Shown piece after piece: positions 58,077 to 64,000 of a stretch of 64,000 nt of DNA (positions are counted from its first letter, which is position 1; each line of letters starts with the position of its first letter). The notes beneath the pieces were generated by a model that saw only the letters and a program-made list of their open reading frames with translations, searched no databases and was not told where the DNA came from. Position numbers and translations under genes: made by a program. Origin of the DNA: an uncultured Parafilimonas sp. (GTDB taxonomy: Bacteria; Bacteroidota; Bacteroidia; Chitinophagales; Chitinophagaceae); the NCBI GenBank assembly GCA_903882935.1, contig CAIRZB010000025.1, positions 29,080 through 93,079 of the forward strand, read 5' to 3'.

Positions 58077-58835
58077 TTATTTCCTCAGTTCCTCCTTGGC
58101 CAGCGCAAACCAATTACTCGCTGCTCTGCGTTCCCTGGGTGTTAGCTGCGATGCTTCCTCAACCATATCGGCAAATATTTTCTTTGCTTCGGCACCCCTG
58201 CCTGTACGGGTAAGTAGCATGCCATACTGGTAACGGGCTTCAAAATTGGCAAAGCGGCCCCTCATTTGTTGAAATTCTTTTTCAGCTTGGGCGGCCTCGC
58301 CGGTTTTCTCCAATGCCATAGCATACAAAATATGGGCTTTGGAGCGTGCAAACTGGGGCAGGGTGTATATTTTTTTGGCAATGGCCACCACATCCGCAAA
58401 GCGTTGTGCCTCAAAATAGGCGGAAATTAATTGCTTAAGCACATATTCGTTTTCAGTAAAGGCACCGGTAAGGCTGCTTTCGTATAGCGCAATGGCCTTC
58501 TCTTTTTGGCCGGCCGCCAGGTAGGTGTCTGCCAAGGCCACCCTATTGTTAAACGTGTCAGAAAACCGCAGCTGCTGCTCCAGCTTTTTTAGTTTCCCAG
58601 GCGCATTTATAACAGCACCAAGCCCCGTACCCACTTTCTGCAAATCGCGGCGGCTAAAAATTTCCATGAAAATATAGGCCACGCTGCCTATAAAAGGTAC
58701 AAAAACAATAAACCATATCCACCCCCTTTCCCTCCCCATCTTAAGGCAGTGTATAACACAAAGGGCCTGCAAGCCTACTATGACATAATAATAATAAGGG
58801 CTGTCGAAAAACATACTTGGCTTTGATTGTGCCAA
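58077..58835 (-). CDS. Membrane-anchored TPR protein with PLDc_N-like start
   Basis: 252 residues. Two N-terminal helices (about residues 15-30 and 38-57, with ERGWIWFIVFVPFIGSVAY) resemble the phospholipase D N-terminal PLDc_N membrane region. A charged linker precedes about four tetratricopeptide-like repeats (for example NRVALADTYLAAGQKEKAIALYE). It probably holds partner proteins at the inner membrane. It converges with the DUF1415 gene, with 33 bases between the stops. Confidence 0.82.
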   Translation of the reverse strand: MAQSKPSMFFDSPYYYYVIVGLQALCVIHCLKMGRERGWIWFIVFVPFIGSVAYIFMEIFSRRDLQKVGTGLGAVINAPGKLKKLEQQLRFSDTFNNRVALADTYLAAGQKEKAIALYESSLTGAFTENEYVLKQLISAYFEAQRFADVVAIAKKIYTLPQFARSKAHILYAMALEKTGEAAQAEKEFQQMRGRFANFEARYQYGMLLTRTGRGAEAKKIFADMVEEASQLTPRERRAASNWFALAKEELRK

Positions 58836-59010
58836 ATATAAAATTTTGGCGGTAATGGGGGGCGGAAATTTTGGTGCAACCTTGTAATACGATAAACAGA
58901 AGAATAACCTAATATCCCCACATTATGTGGGCGGTACATCAACGCCATAATTCACCGGTGCATAAGTAAAAATATTTGTTGACGTCAAAGGGCTGACTCT
59001 ACGCAATGGC

Positions 59011-59271
59011 CTATGATATGCGCTTTTTTAACTCGCTTTCAATCAAGTCGCAGGGTACAAACACCGGCTTTTTGGTAATTTCCACTTCTAAGTTTTGGCC
59101 TTGTATGGTATAAGTGCCTTCAATGGAACCAACCGGGCTAGGCATTATAACGCTGCCGCCCGTAATATCGCCTTCAAGCTTGCCGCCTGCTTTGGTTATA
59201 CCTTCTTTCGTTTTATTTAATGTGGCTAATGCATCCCCTGTAAATGTGATTGAAAAACGGCAATTTGACAT
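59011..59271 (-). CDS. Conserved small protein, 86 aa
   Basis: No family named with confidence. A strand-rich N-terminal and middle part, SITFTGDALATLNKTKEGI and GGSVIMPSPVGSIEGTYTI, is followed by VEITKKPVFVPCDLIESELKKRI. The overall pattern of alternating beta strands and a terminal helix resembles polyhydroxyalkanoate-system small proteins, by eye only. No signal peptide. A typical AT-rich leader precedes the ATG. Confidence 0.72.
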   Translation of the reverse strand: MSNCRFSITFTGDALATLNKTKEGITKAGGKLEGDITGGSVIMPSPVGSIEGTYTIQGQNLEVEITKKPVFVPCDLIESELKKRIS

Positions 59272-59403
59272 ACTATTTTTTTATTGTGGCAAAGGTAAAG
59301 TTTGTTGCTTGTATACAGTACCTACCGGCTGTTAAATTGGTGCGCGTTTTTACGCTCTTTTTAATGGCTATTAAACATTGCCGAATGCTTTTCTGAAAAT
59401 TTA

Positions 59404-59436
59404 TTTGGAACAATCGTTCCGATATTGTTACCTTTG
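59404..59436 (+). promoter_or_regulatory. Promoter of the SDR gene
   Basis: TTTG (59404-59407), 21 bases, then TACCTTTG (59429-59436), a full match to the Bacteroidota TTTG / TAnnTTTG promoter. Both boxes are overlapped or abutted by the two operator palindromes. Confidence 0.8.
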
Positions 59437-59451
59437 CGGAACAATCATTCC
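59407..59451. promoter_or_regulatory. Twin operators in front of the SDR gene
   Basis: GGAACAATCGTTCC (59407-59420) and GGAACAATCATTCC (59438-59451) are palindromes with centres 31 bases apart, three DNA turns, bracketing the promoter core. The TetR-type gene downstream of the SDR gene is the obvious candidate to bind them. Confidence 0.8.
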
Positions 59452-59471
59452 AAAAATAAAAACAAATAAAT

Positions 59472-60221
59472 ATGGGCAGGCTTAACAACAAAGTAGCAGT
59501 AGTTACAGGCGGCAACAGTGGCATTGGTTTGGCGACGGCGGTAGAATTTGCACAACAAGGGGCAAAAGTGGCCATTTCAGGGCGTAACCAAACAACCCTA
59601 GATGAGGCGGTACAAGTAATTGGGCATGGTGCCATTGGCGTAAAAGGCGATGTGGCCAACCTGGGCGATATTGACAACCTGTACAAAGAAGTGTCGTCAA
59701 AATTTGGCAATATTGATGTGTTGGTGGTAAACGCCGGCATATTTAAAAGCGCGCCATTGGCCGAGTTTACGGAGGAGCTGTATGATGAGATTATTGACAT
59801 TAATGTAAAAGGCGCGTTTTTCTCGGTGCAAAAAGCATTACCCTACTTAAACGACGGGGCATCCATCATCATCACGTCGTCAGCGGTAAATGAGCTGGGA
59901 TTTGCAACATTATCGGCTTATTCAGCCAGTAAGGCTGCGGTACGCTCTTTGGCAAGAAGCTTTTCGGCCGATTTGCTTGACCGCAAAATAAGGGTGAATG
60001 TACTCTCCCCAGGCCCAATAGAAACCCCCATTTTTAGCAGGGGTGGTGCATCCGCCGAAGTGGTGGAAGGTACAAAAGCGGCTTATGCCGGTGCCACACC
60101 CATTAAAAGGTTGGGTACTGCGCAAGAAATGGCGAAAGGCTTTTTGTTCCTCGCGACCGAAGATTCTGCGTACATGCTTGGGTCTGAGCTGGTGCTAGAC
60201 GGCGGCATAAAGGAACTGTAA
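59472..60221 (+). CDS. SDR family oxidoreductase
   Basis: 249 residues, classical short-chain dehydrogenase. The cofactor loop is TGGNSGIGLA (residues 12-21), NNAG appears as NAG at residues 87-89, and the catalytic Ser137, Tyr150 and Lys154 (YSASK) are present. The basic residue after strand 2 (SGRNQ) suggests NADP. The substrate is unknown; the tight operator-promoter arrangement and a TetR regulator downstream suggest an inducible detoxifying reductase. Confidence 0.93.
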   Translation: MGRLNNKVAVVTGGNSGIGLATAVEFAQQGAKVAISGRNQTTLDEAVQVIGHGAIGVKGDVANLGDIDNLYKEVSSKFGNIDVLVVNAGIFKSAPLAEFTEELYDEIIDINVKGAFFSVQKALPYLNDGASIIITSSAVNELGFATLSAYSASKAAVRSLARSFSADLLDRKIRVNVLSPGPIETPIFSRGGASAEVVEGTKAAYAGATPIKRLGTAQEMAKGFLFLATEDSAYMLGSELVLDGGIKEL

Positions 60222-60291
60222 GGTTTAACCGATAGCATCGTTTATAGTAGTGTAGTGGTTTTAGTTGGTTAGATAGGTGTTATGGTGTAAC

Positions 60292-60345
60292 GGCAGGCAC
60301 CAATGTGCGGATGGTTTGGGGTTGGTTGGGGTGCCTGCCTTTTTT
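60292..60345 (+). terminator. Terminator after the SDR gene
   Basis: GGCAGGCACC pairs with GGTGCCTGCC over a 28-base G/T-rich loop and is followed by six T, 70 bases after the SDR stop. Confidence 0.75.
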
Positions 60346-60430
60346 GAAACGTGATCGGGCAGTGAGGTGGAAGTTGGCCTATTGCAACAGATATTGGTAA
60401 CAGCCATGGGTAGGATTTGGAAAAACAGTT

Positions 60431-60463
60431 AGCTTTGCCCCGGCCCCGGGGCAAAGCTTTTTA
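60431..60463 (+). terminator. GC-rich hairpin and U-tract directly before the TetR start
   Basis: AGCTTTGCCCCGG and CCGGGGCAAAGCT are inverted repeats of 13 bases, followed by TTTTTAATT and then the ATG at 60467, eight bases after the stem. It can act as a terminator or hide the ribosome-binding region, so it may be an attenuator for tetR. Confidence 0.65.
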
Positions 60464-60466
60464 ATT

Positions 60467-61048
60467 ATGGCAAGAACAAAAGATTTTGATGAAAAGGAGG
60501 TGTTGGACAAAGCCATACAGCTTTTTTGGAACAAAGGGTTCAATGCAACCTCTATGCAGGATTTGGTAGAAGGGCTGGGCATCAGCCGCAGCAGCATGTA
60601 TGCTACCTATGGTGACAAGCATGCTCTTTTTTTGGCAGCCTTGGGCCGTTACAAGGAAATTGCCTCCGCAAGGCTGGCCGAAGTGTCGAAAAGCGCACCC
60701 ACTGCAAAAGCCGCCATTAAAGACTTGCTGGCTTTTACCACCAGTGAAATTATTAAAGATAAGCAGCATAAAGGGTGCTTTTTGGTGAACGCAGCGGTTG
60801 AAAATGCACCGCATGATAAGGCAATAAACACCGTTGTTTGCGAAAACGACAAACAGATTGAAGACGTTTTCTTCAGCGCCATAAAAAGAGGCCAAGCGGA
60901 TGGTGAGATACCCAACAAGCACGATGCCCGGGCTTTGGCTAGGTTTATTATAAATGCCATTAAAGGCATACGTGTGGCCGCTAAGTCTGGCACAGATAAA
61001 AAAGTGCTGGAGGATATTGTGGGTGTTACGTTGAGTGTGCTTGATTAG
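60467..61048 (+). CDS. TetR/AcrR family transcriptional regulator
   Basis: 193 residues. The N-terminal helix-turn-helix is typical: LDKAIQLFWNKGFNATSMQDL then GISRSSMYATYGDKHALFLAAL (quoted parts: AIQLFWNKGFNATSM, GISRSSMYATYGDKH). The C-terminal ligand domain has the TetR_C conserved helix pattern. The matching palindromes before the upstream SDR gene and the shared strand make it the probable SDR repressor. Its own leader carries a strong hairpin but no copy of the operator, so it may be controlled by attenuation instead of autorepression. Confidence 0.9.
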   Translation: MARTKDFDEKEVLDKAIQLFWNKGFNATSMQDLVEGLGISRSSMYATYGDKHALFLAALGRYKEIASARLAEVSKSAPTAKAAIKDLLAFTTSEIIKDKQHKGCFLVNAAVENAPHDKAINTVVCENDKQIEDVFFSAIKRGQADGEIPNKHDARALARFIINAIKGIRVAAKSGTDKKVLEDIVGVTLSVLD

Positions 61049-61113
61049 TTTTTAGCCTCTATGCGTTGCAGCTTGCATTTGATAAAGGTCAGGTTGTAAG
61101 CTCAAACCATGGG

Positions 61114-61557
61114 TTATCTGCTATAAATGAACACGATATCTTGGATAAGGAATAATAGAAGCGCCAAACCCACCGTAATTGCAATGCCAATAAGCACAAT
61201 TAGCACAACCCTTTTTAAAGTATAAATATTTCCTCCTTTCTCAATGTGGTTTTTTATTGCATCAGATTGAAATATCTTGGCAGTCCAACCTGCGATAGGT
61301 GTAAACAAAACAATAAATGGCAAATTGGGCATCCGGCTTAACGAAGGGAATAATTGTGGTATTGCAATTATAAATATGATTAGCAGGATAGCCACAAACC
61401 ATGTAATGGTTGCTTTACGCCTGCTGCCTAATGCTTTAAAATTTTCTGCAATTAAATATGAGCCTACCAGCGGGCCACCAAAAAATGTGGCTGCACTTAT
61501 GGTACTTGGATTATACACTTTAACAACGGGTACCTCCTCTAAACCAATATCGGGCAT
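61114..61557 (-). CDS. Hypothetical membrane protein, 147 aa
   Basis: No family name given. Three clear hydrophobic segments (about residues 47-66, 78-95 and 117-140) follow a soluble N-terminus, PDIGLEEVPVVKVYNPS, with a hydrophobic GGPLVGSYLIAEN block. A similar layout occurs in small Bacteroidota membrane proteins. It stands alone between tetR and rarA, convergent with tetR. Confidence 0.75.
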   Translation of the reverse strand: MPDIGLEEVPVVKVYNPSTISAATFFGGPLVGSYLIAENFKALGSRRKATITWFVAILLIIFIIAIPQLFPSLSRMPNLPFIVLFTPIAGWTAKIFQSDAIKNHIEKGGNIYTLKRVVLIVLIGIAITVGLALLLFLIQDIVFIYSR

Positions 61558-61765
61558 AGAACTGCTTTTTATACTAAATATTTATTGCAACCAAACAACA
61601 GTTGCTAAGGGTGAAATTCATGTATTCGCTGTCTTTTTTAGCCATATGCCCTGCCTATTTGTAGAAATTGAAATAGTACGGTGTATAATGCCTCGCCGCG
61701 CCAGTGCCAAATGTCTATACGCATGCCTTTTACCATGGACTATGGACGATTAACAATGGACTAAC

Positions 61766-63046
61766 CTAATACCCATATTTCTCCTTCCACCGGCTTTTTA
61801 AAAACTTACGTAGGTCATCTTCGCGGGCATTGTTGCCCGGCTCGTAAAACCGGGTGCCAGCCAGTAAATCAGGCAAGTATTCCTGGTTGCTGAAGTTGCC
61901 TTCAAAACTGTGGCTATATTGGTAGCCTTTGCCATAATCAAGGTCTTTCATCAGGCGTGTGGGTGCATTGCGTATATGTAACGGCACTGGTTGGTCGCCA
62001 TATTGCTTAACCGCACCCATTGCACTGCCTATAGCCACAGTGGCACTGTTGCTTTTGGCACTTGACGCCAGGTAAATGGCACATTGCGAGAGGATTAGCT
62101 GCGCCTCGGGGTAGCCAATTTTTGTTACGGCATCAAACGTAGCGTTGGCCAACAGTAAGGCATTTGGGTTGGCGTTGCCAATGTCCTCACTGGCCAATAT
62201 CAGCATGCGGCGGGCAATAAACTTAACATCCTCGCCACCTTCAATCATACGGGCCAGCCAATACACGGCTGCGTTAGGGTCGCTGCCACGTATACATTTA
62301 ATAAAAGCGGAAATAATATCGTAGTGCTGCTCGCCTTGTTTATCGTATATGGCTATGCGCTTTTGCGCAACATGTATTACTAGGTCATCGGTGATTACCC
62401 CCTCCACCCTCCCCGCAGGGGAGGCTTTAAAGCCATCAACGACCAGCTCCAACAGGTTTAATAGCTTTCTGGCATCCCCGCCGGAAATATTAAGTAATGC
62501 AGTCGTTTCTTTCAGTTCAATCTTATACTGCTTCAGCACTTCATCCTTTTCAAGGGCTTGGTGCAGCAATTGTACAAGGTCTTTTTCGTCCAATGCCTTC
62601 AACACATACACTTGGCAACGGCTTAATAAGGCCGAGTTAACCTCAAACGATGGGTTTTCGGTGGTAGCGCCAATCAATGTTACAATGCCCTTCTCCACAG
62701 CACCCAGCAATGCGTCCTGCTGGCCCTTATTAAAACGGTGTATTTCATCAATAAATAAAATGGCCTTGCTCTGTTGTTTGGAGGCCTCAATTACTTCCCG
62801 CACATCTTTTACACCACTGCTGATGGCACTTAACTGGTAAAACGGTGCCTGCAACGTGTGGGCAATAATATTGGCGATGGTGGTTTTGCCGGTACCGGGC
62901 GGCCCCCACAATATCATGCTGGGTATTTTGCCATGTTCAATGGCCGTGCGCAAAATGCTGCCCTTGCCGGTAAGGTGCTGCTGCCCCACCAGGTCGTCCA
63001 AGGTGCTGGGGCGTATCCGTTCTGCAAGCGGTTGCTGGGAATTCAT
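61766..63046 (-). CDS. rarA: Replication-associated recombination protein A (AAA+ ATPase)
   Basis: 426 residues, RarA/MgsA/WRNIP1 family. Walker A GPPGTGKT (residues 48-55), Walker B ILFIDEIHRF, sensor GATTENPSFEVN and the C-terminal ASEDIGNANPNAL block are present. It acts at stalled replication forks. The stretch KASPAGRVEGVITDD (about residues 210-225) carries an insert of roughly ten residues encoded by a palindromic repeat at 62400-62425, placed between the AAA lid and the C-terminal domain. Confidence 0.95.
   Translation of the reverse strand: MNSQQPLAERIRPSTLDDLVGQQHLTGKGSILRTAIEHGKIPSMILWGPPGTGKTTIANIIAHTLQAPFYQLSAISSGVKDVREVIEASKQQSKAILFIDEIHRFNKGQQDALLGAVEKGIVTLIGATTENPSFEVNSALLSRCQVYVLKALDEKDLVQLLHQALEKDEVLKQYKIELKETTALLNISGGDARKLLNLLELVVDGFKASPAGRVEGVITDDLVIHVAQKRIAIYDKQGEQHYDIISAFIKCIRGSDPNAAVYWLARMIEGGEDVKFIARRMLILASEDIGNANPNALLLANATFDAVTKIGYPEAQLILSQCAIYLASSAKSNSATVAIGSAMGAVKQYGDQPVPLHIRNAPTRLMKDLDYGKGYQYSHSFEGNFSNQEYLPDLLAGTRFYEPGNNAREDDLRKFLKSRWKEKYGY
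62400..62425. repeat. Palindromic dispersed repeat inside rarA
   Basis: CCCTCCACCCTCCCCGCAGG followed by GGAGGC is the same C/T-rich then G/A-rich design as the copies at 13363 and 15596, here in opposite orientation. It keeps the reading frame and is read as ASPAGRVEG. Confidence 0.55.
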
Positions 63047-63094
63047 GGTGGAAAAGTACGCAAAAAATGGGGGAGGGGATGAATGTGGGTGGAA

Positions 63095-63583
63095 TTATGG
63101 GTGGAGGTGTTCGCCAATTTGGTCGACGGCAGAGTGGTGGTTTTTATCGATTGCTTTGATTAATGCAGATGCCATGATGCAAAAATAAATTCCCGCAAGT
63201 GTAGCCAAGATCAATCCTACTTCTAATGCGGTTTCAATTCCTGCATTGGAATGGGCCCGTTTAATTGTTTGGGGTAGTTCTGTTGCCGATAAAATGAAAG
63301 AAAATATTGTAAGAACAAACATAAGACCATATAAAATATTGAACAAAAGGCGCTCGTTTTTAGTGTACCTGCCGCCTTTTTTAATGATTGTAACAAAACG
63401 GATGGAAACGATTGAATTTGAAAGAACTATTAGCAGCACAGAAAGCGAAAAAGGTAAAACGACAACATTATTGCCTCTTAAATGTGCGGCTCCGATACCA
63501 TATATTATCAGGCAAGTCATACTAATACTCCATAAGGCTAAATACACGCTGCACCAATAATATATTTTCCATTTCAATTGCAT
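63095..63583 (-). CDS. Hypothetical four-helix membrane protein, 162 aa
   Basis: Four hydrophobic segments; the C-terminus ends SAVDQIGEHLHP. It is related to the next gene upstream on the strand (63586-63879), whose end is LVLGESIGQHLGG after an equally placed helix pair. No family is recognised. The stop of the paralogue and this start are two bases apart, so the two are translated together. Confidence 0.75.
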   Translation of the reverse strand: MQLKWKIYYWCSVYLALWSISMTCLIIYGIGAAHLRGNNVVVLPFSLSVLLIVLSNSIVSIRFVTIIKKGGRYTKNERLLFNILYGLMFVLTIFSFILSATELPQTIKRAHSNAGIETALEVGLILATLAGIYFCIMASALIKAIDKNHHSAVDQIGEHLHP

Positions 63584-63585
63584 AA

Positions 63586-63879
63586 CTACCCTCCCAAATG
63601 CTGGCCAATGCTTTCACCCAAAACGAGCAAATTGTTGTAATGTTTTTTACAAATGGCTTTTAGTAGTACTAAATCAAAAATTACAAGTATAGTAGCGCAC
63701 AACACCGCAATAAAAAGTGAGAAATCAAGTACGATAGCTTTAATAGTAATGGCTAATTCCGGGTATTTTCGGTGAGTGAAATCAGCAGGGATTGTAATAA
63801 AAATACTCAAAAAAATCCCGCAAACCGCAAGCATTGCATTTAAGTAAAAAGCAACAATAAAAATCATAGGAATTAGCAC
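63586..63879 (-). CDS. Truncated paralogue of the four-helix membrane protein
   Basis: 97 residues containing two helices that correspond to the C-terminal half of the 162-residue neighbour (ICKKHYNNLLVLGESIGQHL matches NHHSAVDQIGEHL). The first half (two helices) is missing. Its start, GTG at 63879 or ATG at 63867, lies within a few bases of the end of an IS1595-like element, so the insertion probably removed the 5' half. Whether the remnant is still made is unclear. Confidence 0.65.
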   Translation of the reverse strand: MLIPMIFIVAFYLNAMLAVCGIFLSIFITIPADFTHRKYPELAITIKAIVLDFSLFIAVLCATILVIFDLVLLKAICKKHYNNLLVLGESIGQHLGG

Positions 63880-64000
63880 TTAGGTCGCACTTTAAAATTA
63901 GAAGATTTATATTTGCGACATGGATATGTTGGATAAATTCAAAGGCGTGAATTCTATAAATTTTCATAAGCGGTTTACGGATGACGATTCTTGCTTGGAA
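63880..64000 (+). mobile_element. Left end of an IS1595-like insertion sequence, cut by the window edge
   Basis: Starts near AGGTCGCACTTTAAAATTAG (about 63882), a candidate terminal inverted repeat, and runs into the transposase start at 63920. The boundary is inferred from where the truncated membrane gene ends; the right end and any target duplication are outside. Confidence 0.6.
63920..64000 (+). CDS. IS1595 family transposase, N-terminal fragment
   Basis: 27 residues visible: MDMLDKFKGVNSINFHKRF then TDDDSCLE. This resembles the N-terminus of IS1595/ISXO2-like transposases (FKS..LLKxFPDExSCxxxLExLRW). Too short for certainty. An upstream AT-rich stretch and a candidate inverted repeat at 63882 agree with an IS end. 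A second ATG at 63926 is possible. Confidence 0.6.
   Translation, partial: MDMLDKFKGVNSINFHKRFTDDDSCLE

Overview
The window reads as chromosome of a member of the Bacteroidota, most likely Chitinophagaceae or Sphingobacteriia-like. The supporting signs are a TonB-dependent beta-barrel with a carboxypeptidase-regulatory-like N-terminus, an IPExxxVDY-family protein, a TonB-plug/MG2 lipoprotein-type protein, a 7TMR-DISM hybrid kinase, weak or absent Shine-Dalgarno sequences, and several promoters of the Bacteroidota form (TTTG, about 20 bases, TAnnTTTG). Most of it is ordinary core genome with small accessory pieces set in it. No rRNA, tRNA or CRISPR array was found.

Layout. 1-4566: end of a beta-mannan utilisation operon (sugar/sodium symporter, GH130 mannosylglucose phosphorylase, cellobiose/mannobiose 2-epimerase). 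4707-8546: AsmA-like protein, then an MNT antitoxin whose HEPN partner is a pseudogene. 8763-11759: SulP transporter and a DUF1624/HGSNAT-like membrane protein. 11939-15267: an unusual mutagenesis cassette, umuC with two 2H-phosphoesterase-like genes, divergent from a umuD. 15268-18446: palindromic and tandem repeats, a radical-SAM gene, and an AT-richer TcmP/DUF5131 pair. 18760-25940: beta-hydroxyacid dehydrogenase, gatB, TlpA-like lipoprotein, an unknown gene, dnaN, a single-domain response regulator, recX. 26046-34949: TonB-type barrel, NIPSNAP protein, HxlR regulator, IPExxxVDY protein, M28 peptidase, feoB. 35011-35565: RelB-like antitoxin with a frameshifted RelE/ParE toxin. 35583-47512: beta-lactamase-like protein, MG2/plug protein, RND tripartite efflux operon, gyrB, a small protein. 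47577-58835: transglutaminase-DUF2126 protein, enoyl-CoA hydratase, TRIC channel, B12-binding protein, esterase, ParA, hybrid kinase, DUF1415, TPR protein. 59011-64000: small protein, an SDR gene with two operator palindromes and a TetR gene downstream, membrane proteins, rarA, and the start of an IS1595-type transposase that appears to have truncated a membrane-protein paralogue.

The most interesting locus is 11939-15267. The UmuD homologue lacks both catalytic residues (Ser60 to Ala and Lys97 to Arg in E. coli numbering). The two linked 2H proteins each keep one HxT motif and have lost the other, in complementary fashion, while UmuC keeps its catalytic acidic residues and a clamp-binding QxxLF motif. 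This suggests a polymerase V module that no longer depends on RecA-triggered UmuD self-cleavage and that carries two non-standard 2H partners. A second theme is decayed toxin-antitoxin modules: at two separate places the antitoxin is intact and the toxin is broken.
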